Shown here one piece after another: positions 48,170 to 61,350 of a DNA stretch of 64,000 bases. The first letter of the stretch is position 1, and each line of letters starts with the position of its first letter. Source of the stretch: Stichopus chloronotus (Eukaryota > Echinodermata > Holothuroidea > Aspidochirotida > Stichopodidae); the NCBI GenBank assembly GCA_021234535.1, contig CM037830.1, forward strand, positions 22,437,116 through 22,501,115, given 5' to 3'. The position numbers and the translations under genes were made by a program. The notes below the pieces were generated by a model. That model made no database searches, had not been told where the DNA came from, and was given only the letters and a program-made list of their open reading frames with translations.

Positions 48170-48370
48170 CACAGTCTAACAACCTGTGGTGGGACAACAA
48201 TAAAATCGACATCTGGCGTTTCTGAAGCCGCCCGTTGAAACCACAATGTTTCCAGGCATGCGCGATAGACTTCTACGATACGATGTGCTTGTCTGCGATT
48301 TCGGTCACACACCTTGCAAAAGAAAACGACTCCCGCTCGCATATCTGTTGCGATCTTCGTAGACGGCAAT
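48170..48370 (-). repeat. Dispersed repeat, copy 2
   Basis: It shares GGGACAACAATAAAA, CGACATCTGGCGTTTCT, ACAATGTTT and GCGCGATAG words with 40250-40410, in the same order and orientation. It sits at the matching place downstream of remnant F, so it was probably carried along with the duplicated unit. Confidence 0.65.
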
Positions 48371-48509
48371 ATATCGTAAAGAAGTACGAACGGTAGGAAA
48401 ACTGGGGCGTTTTATATGTGAGACGGTTTATAGATATTTAATATCATCGTAAATCGTGTGATTATTATCGTGTGAAAATTAGTATCAGTAGCAGTTTAAC
48501 GTTGTTGCC

Positions 48510-49430
48510 GCTACTTGGTGAGCTAGTACCTGCACTGAGTGAGGCTGCTTTTATAACTATACACCGCGCCTGTTTTCGTTTTCTCAGAGTATGTGAAGCT
48601 GCAACGCTACACATGATCAACTACAAATTGCAAAGAGGGTAAAAACCAGATTCCCGAGAACTTTTATTATGAGGAGTCAGTTTAGGAAGCCTACAAACTC
48701 TGAACTCCTGGTAGCAACGATTCATAAATTGGAACTTGAATATTGACTCTCTGTCCCACCGGTACAGCAAGAAGTATGAATAAATTTTATAGCACTCGGT
48801 ATAGCGGGAGGGTATTCCTTTCATCCTAGATGTAGAGCGCTATACTGGAGGATCTGATGCACCTATACATTCACACTCAGAGAGCATGCATACCATGGAT
48901 GTACCTACTCATGTTTTCATAACATGACCCTGTCGACATTGCATGAAAACGGCAAAACCCTGCAGGCATGAACTGAATGCCCGATTTTTCTCTGTTTTCT
49001 GTTTTGAGTACAGATTAAGAGATCTCCGTATTTGAATGCAAGTTACAGAGTTGCGTGATCGACCGGTCCAAAACGTTTGAAAAAAAGGTGAGATTGTGGC
49101 TTATCTGACAGGATTAGCCGAAAAGATTTCTTTTCTGAGACATTCTCGCATTTCTATAGAAGTGTATTGCCATTATTATTAAACACTACCCATTCGATGC
49201 GTTACAGGTCATGTATCAGTGACGGCGTACCTGCTCCTCACCATCACCGCCACATCTTTCCTTGGCAACGAATGCCCTTTTGGTGACGGGGTGACGCAAA
49301 GGTTCAGGGCACCCGTTTAGCCTAGGAAGGAGACGCTAGACAATCTAGAGGGTATTTTTTTTTATCCAAAACGTCTCTGGTACGTACGATCCCTTTCAAC
49401 CGACAATGGCGTTTTGCTTATTATCATTCT
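48510..49430 (+). repeat. 3' flank duplicate, copy 3
   Basis: The longest match is to 42230-43085, ending in shared CCTTTTCAAC/CCCTTTCAACC, ACGGTGGCG/ACAATGGCG and TTTTGCTTAT words. This is the downstream border of the unit containing remnant F. Confidence 0.85.
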
Positions 49431-49719
49431 AATCTGAGAATCTGCAAAGCAACACAACAAAAAGATTTCACTAATCTGCACTTGATGCTTTGAGGAAAGT
49501 TTTTTTTATCGTGGTCTTTTAACGTGATGAAGGCTGGTTTGTTGGAGGATAATATGCCTAGTTTTTCGGCTATGTTGTTGGATTTAATTTCTGTTTCATT
49601 AGCCACTATTACATCGGCACACTGGTATTTTGAGTCACGTCGTCATTGCGAAGTTTACTGTAGGCTGCGCTGTCCATTCTTTAGCAGTTTCTGGTTTTAT
49701 CGGCAGGGGACGAAGAGAG

Positions 49720-49935
49720 ACCAATGTTTCTGCCAAATCCTTAAGATTTGTCATCAACACTTCCCAATAGGCCACGGGCTGCATAAAATCGTCAATAGAA
49801 ATACGTTTAAGGTTAGCTACAGTTGCATGAAGAACATGAATCTGATTATTATGTCACATACCACCAATGTCATGGAGAAAGAAAAAACAAGCAAGACCCC
49901 CCTCACAAAGAAAAGCATTAAATCGTATGGTTAAA
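49720..49935 (+). mobile_element. Penelope-like retroelement fragment 1
   Basis: The open frame contains HQHFPIGHGLHKIVNRNTFK followed by VSYSCMKNM. This is the linker between the reverse transcriptase and the GIY-YIG endonuclease in Penelope-like elements as I know them from marine invertebrates. No reverse-transcriptase core was found upstream. Confidence 0.5.
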
Positions 49936-49969
49936 GCAACCTGTCCCCGAGTCCCCCACCCAGGGAAAG

Positions 49970-50590
49970 TGTTTGGTAAGCTTCTAATTTGGTTCAACCT
50001 CCCATTTAGCAAATGTCTTTGCAACCAATATCGGTAAACGATGAGGAATTTCCAAAAGACAATAAATTACAAGAGGTTTTTAACAGAATAACCGTGAAAT
50101 TAGGTCACAGTTTAGTTGTATGCCCAACATGAAAAACTCAATTGACGCCCATAATAGCTCTATTATCAATGCTCAGTACAAACTCCTAACCAAACAATGC
50201 AATTATAGACTAAAAGAACAGTCCCCTCACCCCCGAAGGAAAGTGTATAGAAGAAGTTGTAGTTAACCAAGTCTTCGTCACAAGAGAAGACAACTATGAC
50301 ACACAAACATATGTCGATATCTCTGCCACAGAATTCAAAACACGCTGTAACAACTACAAAAGCTCATTCACACATCAATACAAAAGACACACAACTGAAC
50401 TTAGTAAATACGTTTGGTCTCTTACAGATCATAACATCAAATACAAAATAAAATGGAAAATATTAAAACGTGCAAAATCATACACTAACACCACAAAACG
50501 ATGCAATCTATGCTTACAAGAAAAATCCTTTCTCATTTATATGACTAAAAGATTCATCACCGCACAGACCCTCCGAATTGATGTCCACCT
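49970..50590 (+). mobile_element. Penelope-like retroelement fragment 2 with GIY-YIG region
   Basis: It repeats the linker of fragment 1 (LIWFNLPFSK; CMPNMKNSIDAHNSSI) and continues into an endonuclease-like part from 50271 to about 50545: TYVDISATEFKTRCNNYKSSF-type, then ELSKYVWSLTDHNIKYKIKW and CNLCLQEK. The conserved Arg and the Cys pair are visible. Stops and shifts occur between the parts, so it is inactive. Confidence 0.6.
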
Positions 50591-50599
50591 GTAGACATT

Positions 50600-53500
50600 C
50601 CAATAAACACCTGTTACAAAACACCTGTTACAAAGCGAACACTAAACGACTTGTATCTCCTTCAGTCGAAGTATAGCACATGACGAGTGATGTTAAGTCA
50701 CGAAACAGATTTGTAGTACTTGTGTTTAACGCCTAGTTACTTCGATTCCATTTCAATTCTATGTATATAGTTCCAAATGAAGACACAACAATAGTATCTT
50801 GTTTAAGTAAAGAAATATAATTAGTCTGAAGGTGTCGTAGTAGTTCAACAACCTTCCATTGGCTTTAGTATATCTCGGATACCACAAAAATACGTATTTG
50901 AATATTACTTAAGAATAGGTTCTCAGATCAATTAAATTGAGGCGCCAATTACGGATAATTAACCCTCAATGTGCACAACAGGATTCCAGCAGGGGGATAA
51001 CTACGGTGCCTGTGGCGGAGTGAATACTCCGAAATGTACCTACGAGTTCGACTCCTCAGATGAAATAAGAGTATATAACGTCTTCAGTGTCAGGTTCCAA
51101 CCCAAAAAAGGCTTTCATGGCAGTGGTGTCTCCATAAGGGTTTTCGAAATTCAAACTTGAACGGACATGTAGTCTCAAGTTCAGGGTACATAGGCCTAGT
51201 ATAAAAGATTGTAATGCAATCCTCCAGTCCAGGGGTTTATATTTCAGACGTATGACTGCAGATATAACAAGAACCGGCTGGAGTAACAATAACACATGCC
51301 CTCGAGTTTCACACTGGCAAATGACTTCTTAACTTTGGTTTGGTCGATTTAGTGTAGATAATGTTTATTGAATATTACTTAAGTTCAAACAGAAGCGACT
51401 AACTCTGCCTAATTGCTTTGAAGAGGTTGTATGACTCGGCGACATAGATTCACTTGCGCTCACTTGCTTGGTGTAAATGGGTAATCTGAAAGTGTCCATT
51501 CTTACCTCTAACCCTCATCTTTTAAACTGATTAATTCTCCCGTACCTAAAACATATCGGAACACAGCAACTTCAATGAGGACACATGAAAACACTTTTCA
51601 CACATGAGGGAAAAACTCTTCTGACTTGAGATCAACTTCTATGAACCGCAACTATCCACATGGATTGGTCAATAGTGAGACGTAAGCCACTGAATATTCA
51701 TAAAAACTACATCCCTGGACTAAATAAGTGACACAGATTAGCCATTTCTAGTTAACCCAAAATATCCTACTGAGGAGACTAAAAGTCTGGGAGAATCTGC
51801 CAGTTTGGACCCCAAAGATGCGAATTTTTGACGTTACAACCCTGCTTAAGTCTTCAACAGACCCTCTTTCATGGCCGATTACACATGTATTACCTATGGA
51901 CATGACACCTAATACCCCTCGCCAGGCAGCTCAAGAAAGCCAAGACATTGGATTCACACACCTGAATCACTTTAGGAGAACGATGTTTAATTGACCATGT
52001 GGATTACCACAGCATGATTTGATAAAACTGACCTAAGGCGATGAAAATTTGCAAAAAGTTGAACCTCAGTAGAACAAAAGAAGAGTGAGGTTGATGTGAA
52101 TCTCATTTTAACGTACGAGTAACGACATGTCCCAAAACAAAGACTAAAAATATAGGAAACCAGCTTGAAAGGTCACAACAACCCCAAATGAAACACTATT
52201 ATACAAGCAATAGCATTAATTTGAGTAGTCATGATCTCCCAGGAGCTAAATAGTGATCTTGCCACTGATCCTGGTTCCTTTATAGAGGGGGTTGCTACAT
52301 ACCCTGCTCAAAAAGTTTCCAGTCATGTGACACATGGAGCCAATTTACCTCCAGCTACCAAATCGTGGTGGCTATTTGCACGGCTGATACTATGAGCCGT
52401 GGGAAGCAAAGAGAGACGCCCCGCGTACTGCATACTTTCACTTCCACAGCGCTAAACAGTGCAGGTACAGAAGATATACGTAGCCTACGTACATACGTAC
52501 GCCGTGCCTTATGTATGCGTATGTTTAAGCAAATAGGTATGTTTAAATTATTATTTTTAAATTCGGGACGATTAGTGAAATTACCAACTACACGCTTCCA
52601 CCACCGGCAGGGTGACCCTGACTAACGGCACATCAAGTATGCAATCTTATCGTACACCGCAGTATACATTCACTGTCCCCCATTCCTGTCATGTCCTGAC
52701 AGCCTGAGGACCAAAGTATAACGGTGTGCCTATATGGCATATATACATGCATCAGATGTGCGTTAATTTCGTATACCAGTATAATTCCAACCCCTCCCCT
52801 CTGAAGCAGCTAGTTAGGGCCGTAAAAATTGCCCAGGGCATGCCTACTTCCAGTGGGTATGACAGGCCTAGGCTCAGGTTATTTTATTATCCCCACGGTC
52901 CACCGATAACTTGACGCGCGGACAAGAGTCAACGATTACTTCACCGCACGACTGCCGTGCAGGCAAACAATCACCACACCTGCTAGTAGTCATGCAAATA
53001 GGATCTCCCTACCAAATAGCTAGTTCGTTGAGTAACTACCGTAATGTTATGATAGTACTATGTTGATGAACATCCTGACCTTGATGTCGAACCAAAATTC
53101 ATTTCAAACAGATACATGTCAAAATGGTGTTTTGGTGTGCATTGGCAGTAGCAAACGTCACTAGGAAACTGTCACAAAATATTACGAATTCCCAGAAATA
53201 AGACGCGACTAAGATATGGGAGGTTGAAGTCTACCGAAGCTCTTGAACACGGAAGCTCTTTTACACCGAGGCCTTCATCCGGTTGCTTAGGCCAACAGTA
53301 GCAATAACGTACACGAGGTGTGATGAACATTACCAGCTAGGCATTATATGCAGACTTACGTTAATTCCTTTAATAAATTTGCTACACTGTAGTGTTGCCG
53401 CGTCAGTAACTTAGGCCTTGCCCACTTTATAGGCTACCTACTTTAGCTAAGTGAGGGATTCATACTTGATAAAGGAAAGTGAATTTGTCAGATAACAAAT

Positions 53501-54618
53501 GGACCCACCAATTCTAAGGACTCGATTCAGTGAAAACACAGACACACTAAAGCGAAGAATCTAGATAGACTCGCTTGTGTGGATACATTTGAAACATCTT
53601 GGGGAAGGAGTGTATGATATTTCATTTGTATTTACATTTTTTCTAATGGTAGGGTAATATGGGGTGACATATCACAGCTTTTTCAGTCGTCACTTAACTT
53701 TTGTTGTAGACCTTTCATTTTAAATAGACTATAATCATACGATTCTTTTTTCACTGTGTCTTTTTTCATTTCTTCGTCTTTTGTGAGGTTACTCAAAAGT
53801 TACCACTTCCTTTTCTTATCATCAGGTGAAGATGGATTAAAGGAAAAGGTTTGGATGCTGCATGAAGACACAACATTTTTCAGAATGAAGAAACTGTTGT
53901 AGGAAACTGGAGCTACCAAAGTCCAAGGAATCAGAATCAACACATGTATAGGCTGCATAATACTTCATACCAAATTAGATAAGGTGAAAGCCTGCAGTCT
54001 AAAGAAACTGACCTGGAGAGAACTTCAAGTAACAAAGAGGAAGAAACTGACTGTCATTCAGTATGCATGGTTTTTGAAATTTTGATGAAACCAGCCTAAC
54101 AGTACTTTAATAGGTGGTATAAGAGTTTAACGTTCCTCAAATCAGAAATTTAAGAAGGCCCTTCACTGCTGAAATTTCCTGTCACAGTCATGCATCTGGT
54201 TTATATTGCCTTCAAACAGAACCTTGTATACATGGTGTCGAGTAGAAAACTTCTTTTCAAGGCTTGTATCCTTCATTACGTATTCCAATATTTTAGTTTT
54301 TTAAAGAAAATTATGACTGAACAAGAAAAGGGTTGTTGTCTGATACTGTGTTGATATTTCTGATTGCACTAAATGGAAATAGACAGATTATCATGTTGAT
54401 TACCTTGAAAGAGATGACAACTACTGTACAGTCAAAGTATACATTTAAAAATTTTGTTGTCTTTCCTCATTCTCTGTCACAGTTGCTGATGGTTCTAAAT
54501 TGTCTGTGTTGGGTTAACGGATTAAAATGATTGGAGTTACCCAAAGAAATATGCATTCAGCAAGTAACAATTCATTCTTTTATTTGTCTTTCATGTCACA
54601 AACCTCAATACTATTTAT
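50600..54618. other. Non-coding interval
   Basis: No gene recognised. Bases 51871-52043 are one member of a dispersed repeat pair. Short open frames (50969, 52365, 52726) show no known signature. Confidence 0.45.
51871..52043 (+). repeat. Dispersed repeat pair, copy 1
   Basis: It shares with 56711-56896 the ordered words ACACATGT, ACATGACACCTAAT, CTCAAGAAAGC, AGACATTGGATT, GATGTTTAATTGACCATGTGG and CCTAAGGCGATG. The type of element is unknown. Confidence 0.8.
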
Positions 54619-54622
54619 TTAA

Positions 54623-54990
54623 AGGGGCTCATTGAGTTGATATCAGTAAAGATTGCGGTGATTTTGAAGTATACAAACACACGACAATACTCATAATCAG
54701 CATAATTAATCAAGTTTCACATCCAATAGTTATATGAAAACTGTCAATTTTTTTTAATTTTTGACCGTTACTTGCTCTGATTGTGTGCATGTGAATGTAC
54801 TAATGTGAAAATGTCTGGTCACAAAGTTTCAAAAACCAAATTTAATCGTTGGTTACTCACTCAGTAATGTTCCAACGTATGTAAAACTTTGGGATCCTTT
54901 TAGTTTGACTGTTTGTCATTAGTATGTGAAGGAAACTTTGACCGGTTTAGAAGATTGAGTGAATTTCACAAAACAACTCAATGAGCCTCT
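54623..54990. mobile_element. 368-bp MITE with TTAA at both ends
   Basis: The ends are AGGGGCTCATTGAGTTG and its near-perfect reverse complement CAACTCAATGAGCCTCT (one mismatch). TTAA lies directly outside both (54619-54622 and 54991-54994), as for piggyBac-type insertion. No coding capacity. Confidence 0.85.
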
Positions 54991-54994
54991 TTAA

Positions 54995-57800
54995 AGGGAA
55001 AAGGGTGTTTAGAATACACCAACATGACATAAAAAAATAGCGTTAGTCATTGTTAAACCATTCAGTCTCATCTGCAAACTTTTGCCAAAGCTTCATCTCC
55101 TCAAAACATTATGCATGTGATGAGTAACGGAAGATGCATCATTTGAAATTTGAAACGTTTGGGTGAACAAATTAGTGTTGAGCAACAAATAACTGAGTTT
55201 CTGTCAGTGAGAAAGTTATTTCTTGAAAAGAAGGCCGCTGTCCTTACTTATTTTGAATAATTTATCATTCTGCGTCCAGAAGCATAGGTTTTAACAGTAT
55301 GGATGTTTCCTGTAAAACAAACGCCCTATTTCCCTTTAAAGTCCTTTATTGGTATTGTATTATGTTCTCTTGTATCTTGTCTCCACTCTGCAATTTCTCA
55401 CAGTGAAGCATTTTCCCTGCATGTATATCACCTTTCTGTTAACTACAAATGAGTATTATTTACACTTGAAGATTCTCGTTTTCAGAAAACATGTTTCAAA
55501 TTCACACAATATTGCACCCCCAGCCATATGTCACGAGTAAAAGTAAAATCCAGTCCACCATGTAAGCCAGCTTGAGGGAGCACAAGAAAGCTTGCCTAAA
55601 GAAAACAAAACAAGGAGGAAAGAAAAAATATCAAGTTGCAATAACATGAGCAACTCAACTCCCGTTTTTTTTTCAACATCTGTCGAGTTATTATCACCTC
55701 TTCCCTTAGAACCCTTTCCTCAGCGGCCCTTCTAGCGAGTCAATGCCATAGTATGGAAATTAATACCAGTGCAGTCTCTAATTACATATTGAGAACTATG
55801 ATATACTTTTTATCGGTCCCAGTTTGAACCTCATGTGAAGTGTGACATCATTGTCCCAGTCCGTATCATTTATCATCCCGGTCTTCCCTTTACATCCACT
55901 CAATGAACCTTTAAAATACTTCTTTGTGAGACATAATTACTAATAAAATCGCAGTTTAAGCTTGTTTTCAGTAAGTGAGTTCAGATCATATCACGTCGTT
56001 TGACAAACCTACATGCACGTAGGCTACGTACAATGCTCGGGCAGTTGGAGGCAAAATATGGCGTCACGTTACCTCCCTATAAAGGAACCCTAATCCTGAC
56101 ACCACACTGACGAACTCTATATTCCCCCACCAATCCTTAAGAGTACATGAATGCCCCCCTCCCCTCAGTCACCTTACCCAGACGTCACGGTGACATTATT
56201 CTTTAAGGGCCATATAGTTTGCCAGAACATTGTCCACCTGTCAAACCATAGGAAACCTAGGGATAATCGTACTAACCATGAAAGAAAAGCCCCCTTAACC
56301 AGTGAGTGAAGAAGACCAGGTCATTCGACTGCAAGATAAATGAAATCGATTTGTCCTGCGTGAGAGAGGAGATTATATCCAGAACCAGATGACCAGCCAA
56401 TTACAGAATAGTTTACATTATACATCCCCTGCGCGTCGGTTGACCCTACCAGACTTTTCCTCGACAAAATAGTTGTTATTCAGTGGGCTAAGAAATGGCC
56501 CGTGTAATGCGAAGCAACTAAGAAAAGAAGGTTTTGAATGAATTATTGATACCAAACCCAGTGCTGGAGTTGCCCATGGTAATGTTAAAAGTTATATAAA
56601 TAATTAACCCACTCCGTCTCATCACTTCACGTGGTACCAGTATTGAACGTATTTCTGATAATACCGAATTTTGTTCATGACGTTATAATCATGCTAAAAT
56701 GTTCTATTGACTCTTTTCTATGCTTGACTACACATGTTTTGCCTATATATCAACATGACACCTAATTCCCACTGCCGCTCAAGAAAGCGTAGACATTGGA
56801 TTGACACACCTGAACTTCTTTACAATTGAAATCGATGTTTAATTGACCATGTGGAACATCACAGCATGAAGTGGTAAAACTGCCCTAAGGCGATGGCAGC
56901 CTAACTCTTCCAGTCCTTACACTCCTTTAACTATTAACGATACTTCGTACCCTCTTAATACAATCGAAGAGGTTAACCAGAATGGCGCCTACATAAATTC
57001 GGTTCCGACCTGACTGTTGTCAAAGTCCGGCCGGATTTTTTCTTGTATTTTGTTGCTGTAATTTTCAGATGTTGGTTTGAAATGTCATAACATATCTAGA
57101 TCTCTCAAAGAATCAAGATGTTTTGTTGAATCCATTTGAGTGATGCATGGCTTCCTTACTTTTGATATTTACACTATAAGCCCACAGCACTGCACCGCCA
57201 TCTGCTTTTCTGAAGCTCACACCCCACCCACTGCAAACTAACGTCAATCCCCTATAATAGTGTTGCCTTACGCATTTGTATACAACTGTTTTAGTGATTC
57301 CATGTTTTCATTCCGCACCAAAGAATACATGTCGTAATTATTAAGACAATGCTACCCCTCACACAGTTATTGACAAGAGCTTCAAGTTCATCATAAAAAC
57401 AGCTTGGCGAGAGGTAAATGCTTACTTCGCCCCTCCAACAAGAGTTACGTTCCGAAGGGAACTCTTAGCTAAACAAAAACAATAAACAGTCCAATAGTCT
57501 TAGGTTTTAATCCACATCTCCCAGATAAAAAATCTCCATCACTCCCTCTTTTCGTAGAACGAAGAATCTCAAGGAGGTTGTTATCCCGTCAAAAAAATCA
57601 CCCAAGGGATTTTTACTTGTACCAATAAATGCGACTGATGGTCTTTGTAAGAAGTTTTCTCTTACATGTTGCGCATTCTCTAGTTGAACTATTGGTATTT
57701 TCATACAAAATTAGAGAAAGTATCTCTATTTTGTTACTATTGCTAAAAAGTCTATGGTTATATAATTTCTTCAGTAGTTGTTCATTCATCTGAATGTCTC
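54995..57800. other. Non-coding interval
   Basis: Contains repeat copy 2 at 56711-56896. Nothing else recognised. The minus-strand frame at 57507-57704 may be a faint retroelement trace, but I cannot support it. Confidence 0.45.
56711..56896 (+). repeat. Dispersed repeat pair, copy 2
   Basis: Same orientation as 51871-52043, with an estimated three quarters of bases shared and small indels. Confidence 0.8.
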
Positions 57801-57819
57801 TACATGGCTGTTGTCACAA

Positions 57820-59150
57820 AAGGTCCTACCTCATCAATATTTTGGAGTTCATGGAAGATGTTACTCGTTCATTGGATAGGCAGAATATGTTGTCGTTATT
57901 TATTTTTTATTCTCAGAAAGCTTTTGATAAGGTTCCCTATCAAAGTCTCAGTTTTGCTTAAATTAAAGAATATGGGGATCTGCGGTAATTTCCTGATCTG
58001 GATTCAGAAGTTGGCTATGTAGCCTAACACATATATAGGGTGGTTTTAGACGGTTATGCATCTTCTTGGCAAGAGGTTACTCAGTGAGGTACCCAGGGGT
58101 CTGTGTTGGGTCCTCTCCTGTTTATTGCTTTCATTAATGACATGCATTGATCAGGATATTGTGTGTAGAGCTAAGAAGTTGGCTGATTACACTAAACTCT
58201 ACTCTGAGGTCTCCTCTGAAGGTGATTCAAAAAGTTTTCAGGAGGAATTAGACAGGGTTTTCGCTTGGACGGTCTCAGGAGTGGCATATGCCGTTCTCTA
58301 TTGATAAATGCAAGGCAATGCATATTGGCAATAATATTCCGGCATAGGTAATCTTACATTTTGAATGGACAGTCATTCACGCAAGAGGTTTTTGTTGAAA
58401 GGGACTTAGCTGGTGTACACATAGATTCTTCTTTACAGTCATCTAAGCAGTGTGCTGAAGCACAGCTAACAGAGTGAATAGGATTTTAGGTATGATAAAG
58501 AGAAATTTTCATTTCCTTGAGCAAAACATAATCTGTTTTTAGGCTCTAAAAACAGTTGGTTATTAGAGCATGCTGTTCACTTGGAACCCATATTAAAGGG
58601 ATTTAAGGATTTACTTGAGAAAGTTCAGCGAAGGGCAGATTGATTAGTGCCTTCAATTAAGGGTGTTCCCTATAACGTTAGGTTACGTCTCTTGAATCTC
58701 ACTCCCCTTGAGCTGAGAAGGTGACGTGGAGATTTAATACAAGTCTATAAGATTATTCCTTGTTTTGATGATAATTTTCTGTTGTTTTTTTTTTCAAGTT
58801 TGCAAATAGTAAAATTACAAGACGTTATTGTCTTTAACTCCAGAAGGTTCAAGTAGTATCAATATTCGTCGTTCTTCTTTTCTCAGAGGGTAGTGAATGA
58901 GTGGAATGGGTTGCCTGAGGATGAAGTGATGGCAAGAAGTGTTAATGGGTTTAAGAATGCAGTGGAAAAGTAGGCCGACTTTAAGCTGTGTGACTGGGTT
59001 TGATTTTTGTACCTCTTTTTTTTTCTCTGTTGGGTCAGTTTCCCAGGGTCCTTCATGGAGTCTTGATTGTCCCTCCTGGTCCTTAATTTTGTCTACTAAA
59101 CTACTGTACAGAGTAATGTTATCTGGTGTTAGTCGAGTGTCAGAAATGTA
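57820..59150 (+). mobile_element. Degraded LINE, 3' half of reverse-transcriptase ORF
   Basis: In shifting frames the order of RT motifs is clear: FYSQKAFDKVPYQSL (about 57907), GSVLGPLLFIAFINDM (about 58091-58138), KLADYTKLYSE (the FADD box, with the second Asp replaced by Tyr; about 58175), MPFSIDKCKAMHIGNN, and near the end VVNEWNGLPEDEVMARSVNG (about 58890-58950). This is the CR1/Jockey style of non-LTR reverse transcriptase. Many stops are present and the catalytic box is damaged, so it is inactive. The 5' half is absent. Confidence 0.85.
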
Positions 59151-59403
59151 CCGTGCAATACACCGTGACCGGCTCAACCTCTACAGAATTTAAAGACCGT
59201 TTCTTGAATCACAGATCTGCTACGCTTACTAACAGTAGGACGGTGAATTAAGTGGCCATTCACTTCAACAGTTGTTCCCTCACCGTACAGCTTATATGAT
59301 AACGTTTCCAACCCTTTCTAGGACAAATCCAAAATATCAACATCACTAACAGAAAATTTCGCAGACGTGACATCTTTTGGACGGCACAATTGCAAACCCT
59401 TAA

Positions 59404-59965
59404 AATGATAGTCCAGCCAGAAATTTAGCTTTGATGTGTTTAAGAGTAAGTAAATGTGACCCTTATAGTAAAACTTCCATTCAGTTCCCATGTATGGTTC
59501 TCGCGATTTTATCAGTTCGAGTTACCCCCTTTGCTGAACTGGTAACTTGAAGCAAACAGGAGTGACATCATCTCTTCACATTGCTGAAGAGTAAGGCTTT
59601 TGTTTTCTTTAAATTTATTATTTTGACCATGAATTCAGCAGGTGGTCAGCATACATACTGGTTACGTGAAGGTCATAAAACTCTGATACAGTACCTGTCC
59701 TACATTCACATTGTGATATCACCATATGTTAAAGTATTAAATTTGGTGTATATTTTAAAGAAAAACATAAAATACCTTATCAATGTGGGGACATGACATC
59801 ACTCCTGCTTGCTTCAAGTTAACTGTCAGTAACAACGTTGTGGCAGCTTCAACTGCTCATATCACGGGAACCACACATGGGAATTGAATGGAAGTTTCAC
59901 TGTATATGATCAGATTCACTCACTCTTCAACATATCAAAACTATATTCGTGGCTAGACCATCCTT
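59404..59965. mobile_element. 562-bp foldback element with TTAA at both ends
   Basis: The left arm (59404-59580) and the reversed right arm (59785-59965) align over about 180 bp, for example AACTTCCATTCA(G/A)TTCCCATGT and AACTTGAAGCAA(A/G)CAGGAGTGA. TTAA flanks both ends (59400-59403 and 59966-59969). The roughly 200-bp centre encodes nothing recognised. Confidence 0.85.
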
Positions 59966-59969
59966 TTAA

Positions 59970-61350
59970 ACCCTTTGGCCTCAATAAAAGAAATGAACTG
60001 CACTCCTCAAAACGCATACTTTCTCTCTTAATCTTGCATTTTGTAACTCATTACATGACAGCAGTTCATCATCTCCTTAAATCGACTTGTAGCAAGTAGA
60101 TTTGTTTACATCCACAGAAGTAAAATATTTCTGTGTTTACATCTCACACCCGGTGAAGCCTAGCCTGGGCATTACGCAATGCACAACTGAGCGCTGCCTG
60201 AAGTGAAGGACGGGCTCCGTGAACTGGAAACCTTGTCTGGAACCAAATCAAGGTGTGATGCTAATAACACTCATTAGCAGAACGTTTACTTGCTCCAAAA
60301 ATGCATAGTGTAGTGTTTGACATTGCTTCGGAAGTTCGGTAATACTTGTAGACCTAGGTCTCAGCTATTTGAATATTTTAACCTAGGGCCTAACGTTAAC
60401 GTTCTTAACTTCTAAGTTGCAATGTACAGTCTGACAGTAGCTTAGGCTAAGTTAAGCCTAACCAGTAACTAACTGTTATGGTTATACCAGTTACTACTTA
60501 TGCCTACAGTAGTTGTAACATATTGACCTAAGCTAGTCCTAACTTGTATTTTACAAACAAACACACCAGACTTGACTGTAGAAATAGGCATAGAGCCTAT
60601 ATTTGAAGAAGAAAAAAAGCACGGTTCTAAATCTAATGTTGGACATGCAGTAGTACTAGTAGCCTGAGCACACAATAAGTGTAGAAAAATACTTCCAGTT
60701 CAAATATATGATGATAAAATAAAAATATAAAACAATCAAGCAAACAAAACCAAAATCACAAAAATTGGTGGCTGGACGACTGAGATATTGTAATATTATT
60801 TTTAAACTATTCAGGCGACATGCATTCACTGTCCATAATTACCATTGAACAGCAAACAACAAGATTGTGCATAGTCAGCTATCTACTATGATGCTGAACA
60901 GCTGTGCGCATGCGCCATTTGTAATGCTCAGCCAATCACAGTCTGTGTTACTGACACACCTCCCTCTCCGTCTGAAACAAGTACGTTGTTTTTTCACGAA
61001 TCGTTCTCTGATCTTTCAAAGAGCCATCACATTTTCGGAATGAGCTGGGTGGTCTTCAGTAAATAGTCCAATATCGTAGATTTTTGACAGATTAAACAAC
61101 CTTGTTCCATCTGAATGAAGTAATTTGGTTTCGTCAATGTTTGCAAAATCTCCAAAAGAAACATGCTCCAGCTTCCGTGACATTGAAAGGTGAAAGCTAA
61201 AGTACTGTAGTTGTGTAGCTGCCTACAGATGTGTAAAATGTAAACCTTATGAAACTAGGCTATAATTAATCATTATTTTTGGGATGAGCTGGGTGGTTAC
61301 ATTCTTCAAGTTTTAGATCATTTGAAAGGTAATGAAACAAAGATTCTTAA
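59970..61350. other. Non-coding interval with promoter-like cluster
   Basis: No coding exon found. It contains the NRF1/CCAAT cluster at 60906-60936 and a direct repeat of ATGAGCTGGGTGGT (near 61041 and 61284). Confidence 0.45.
60906..60936. promoter_or_regulatory. NRF1-like palindrome and CCAAT box
   Basis: GCGCATGCGC (60906-60915) is a perfect NRF1-type palindrome. It is followed by CCAAT at 60932-60936, and on the minus strand AAATGGCGC adjoins it, resembling a YY1 site. Such a cluster is typical of TATA-less promoters. No first exon could be recognised. Confidence 0.35.

Noticed and set aside
49524..49720. Start of the open frame before the Penelope-like linker as a reverse-transcriptase core
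   Set aside because: I could not see any reverse-transcriptase motif in these residues.
57507..57704. Minus-strand frame with a faint retroelement-like stretch
   Set aside because: The resemblance is too weak to name and there is no supporting neighbour on that strand.
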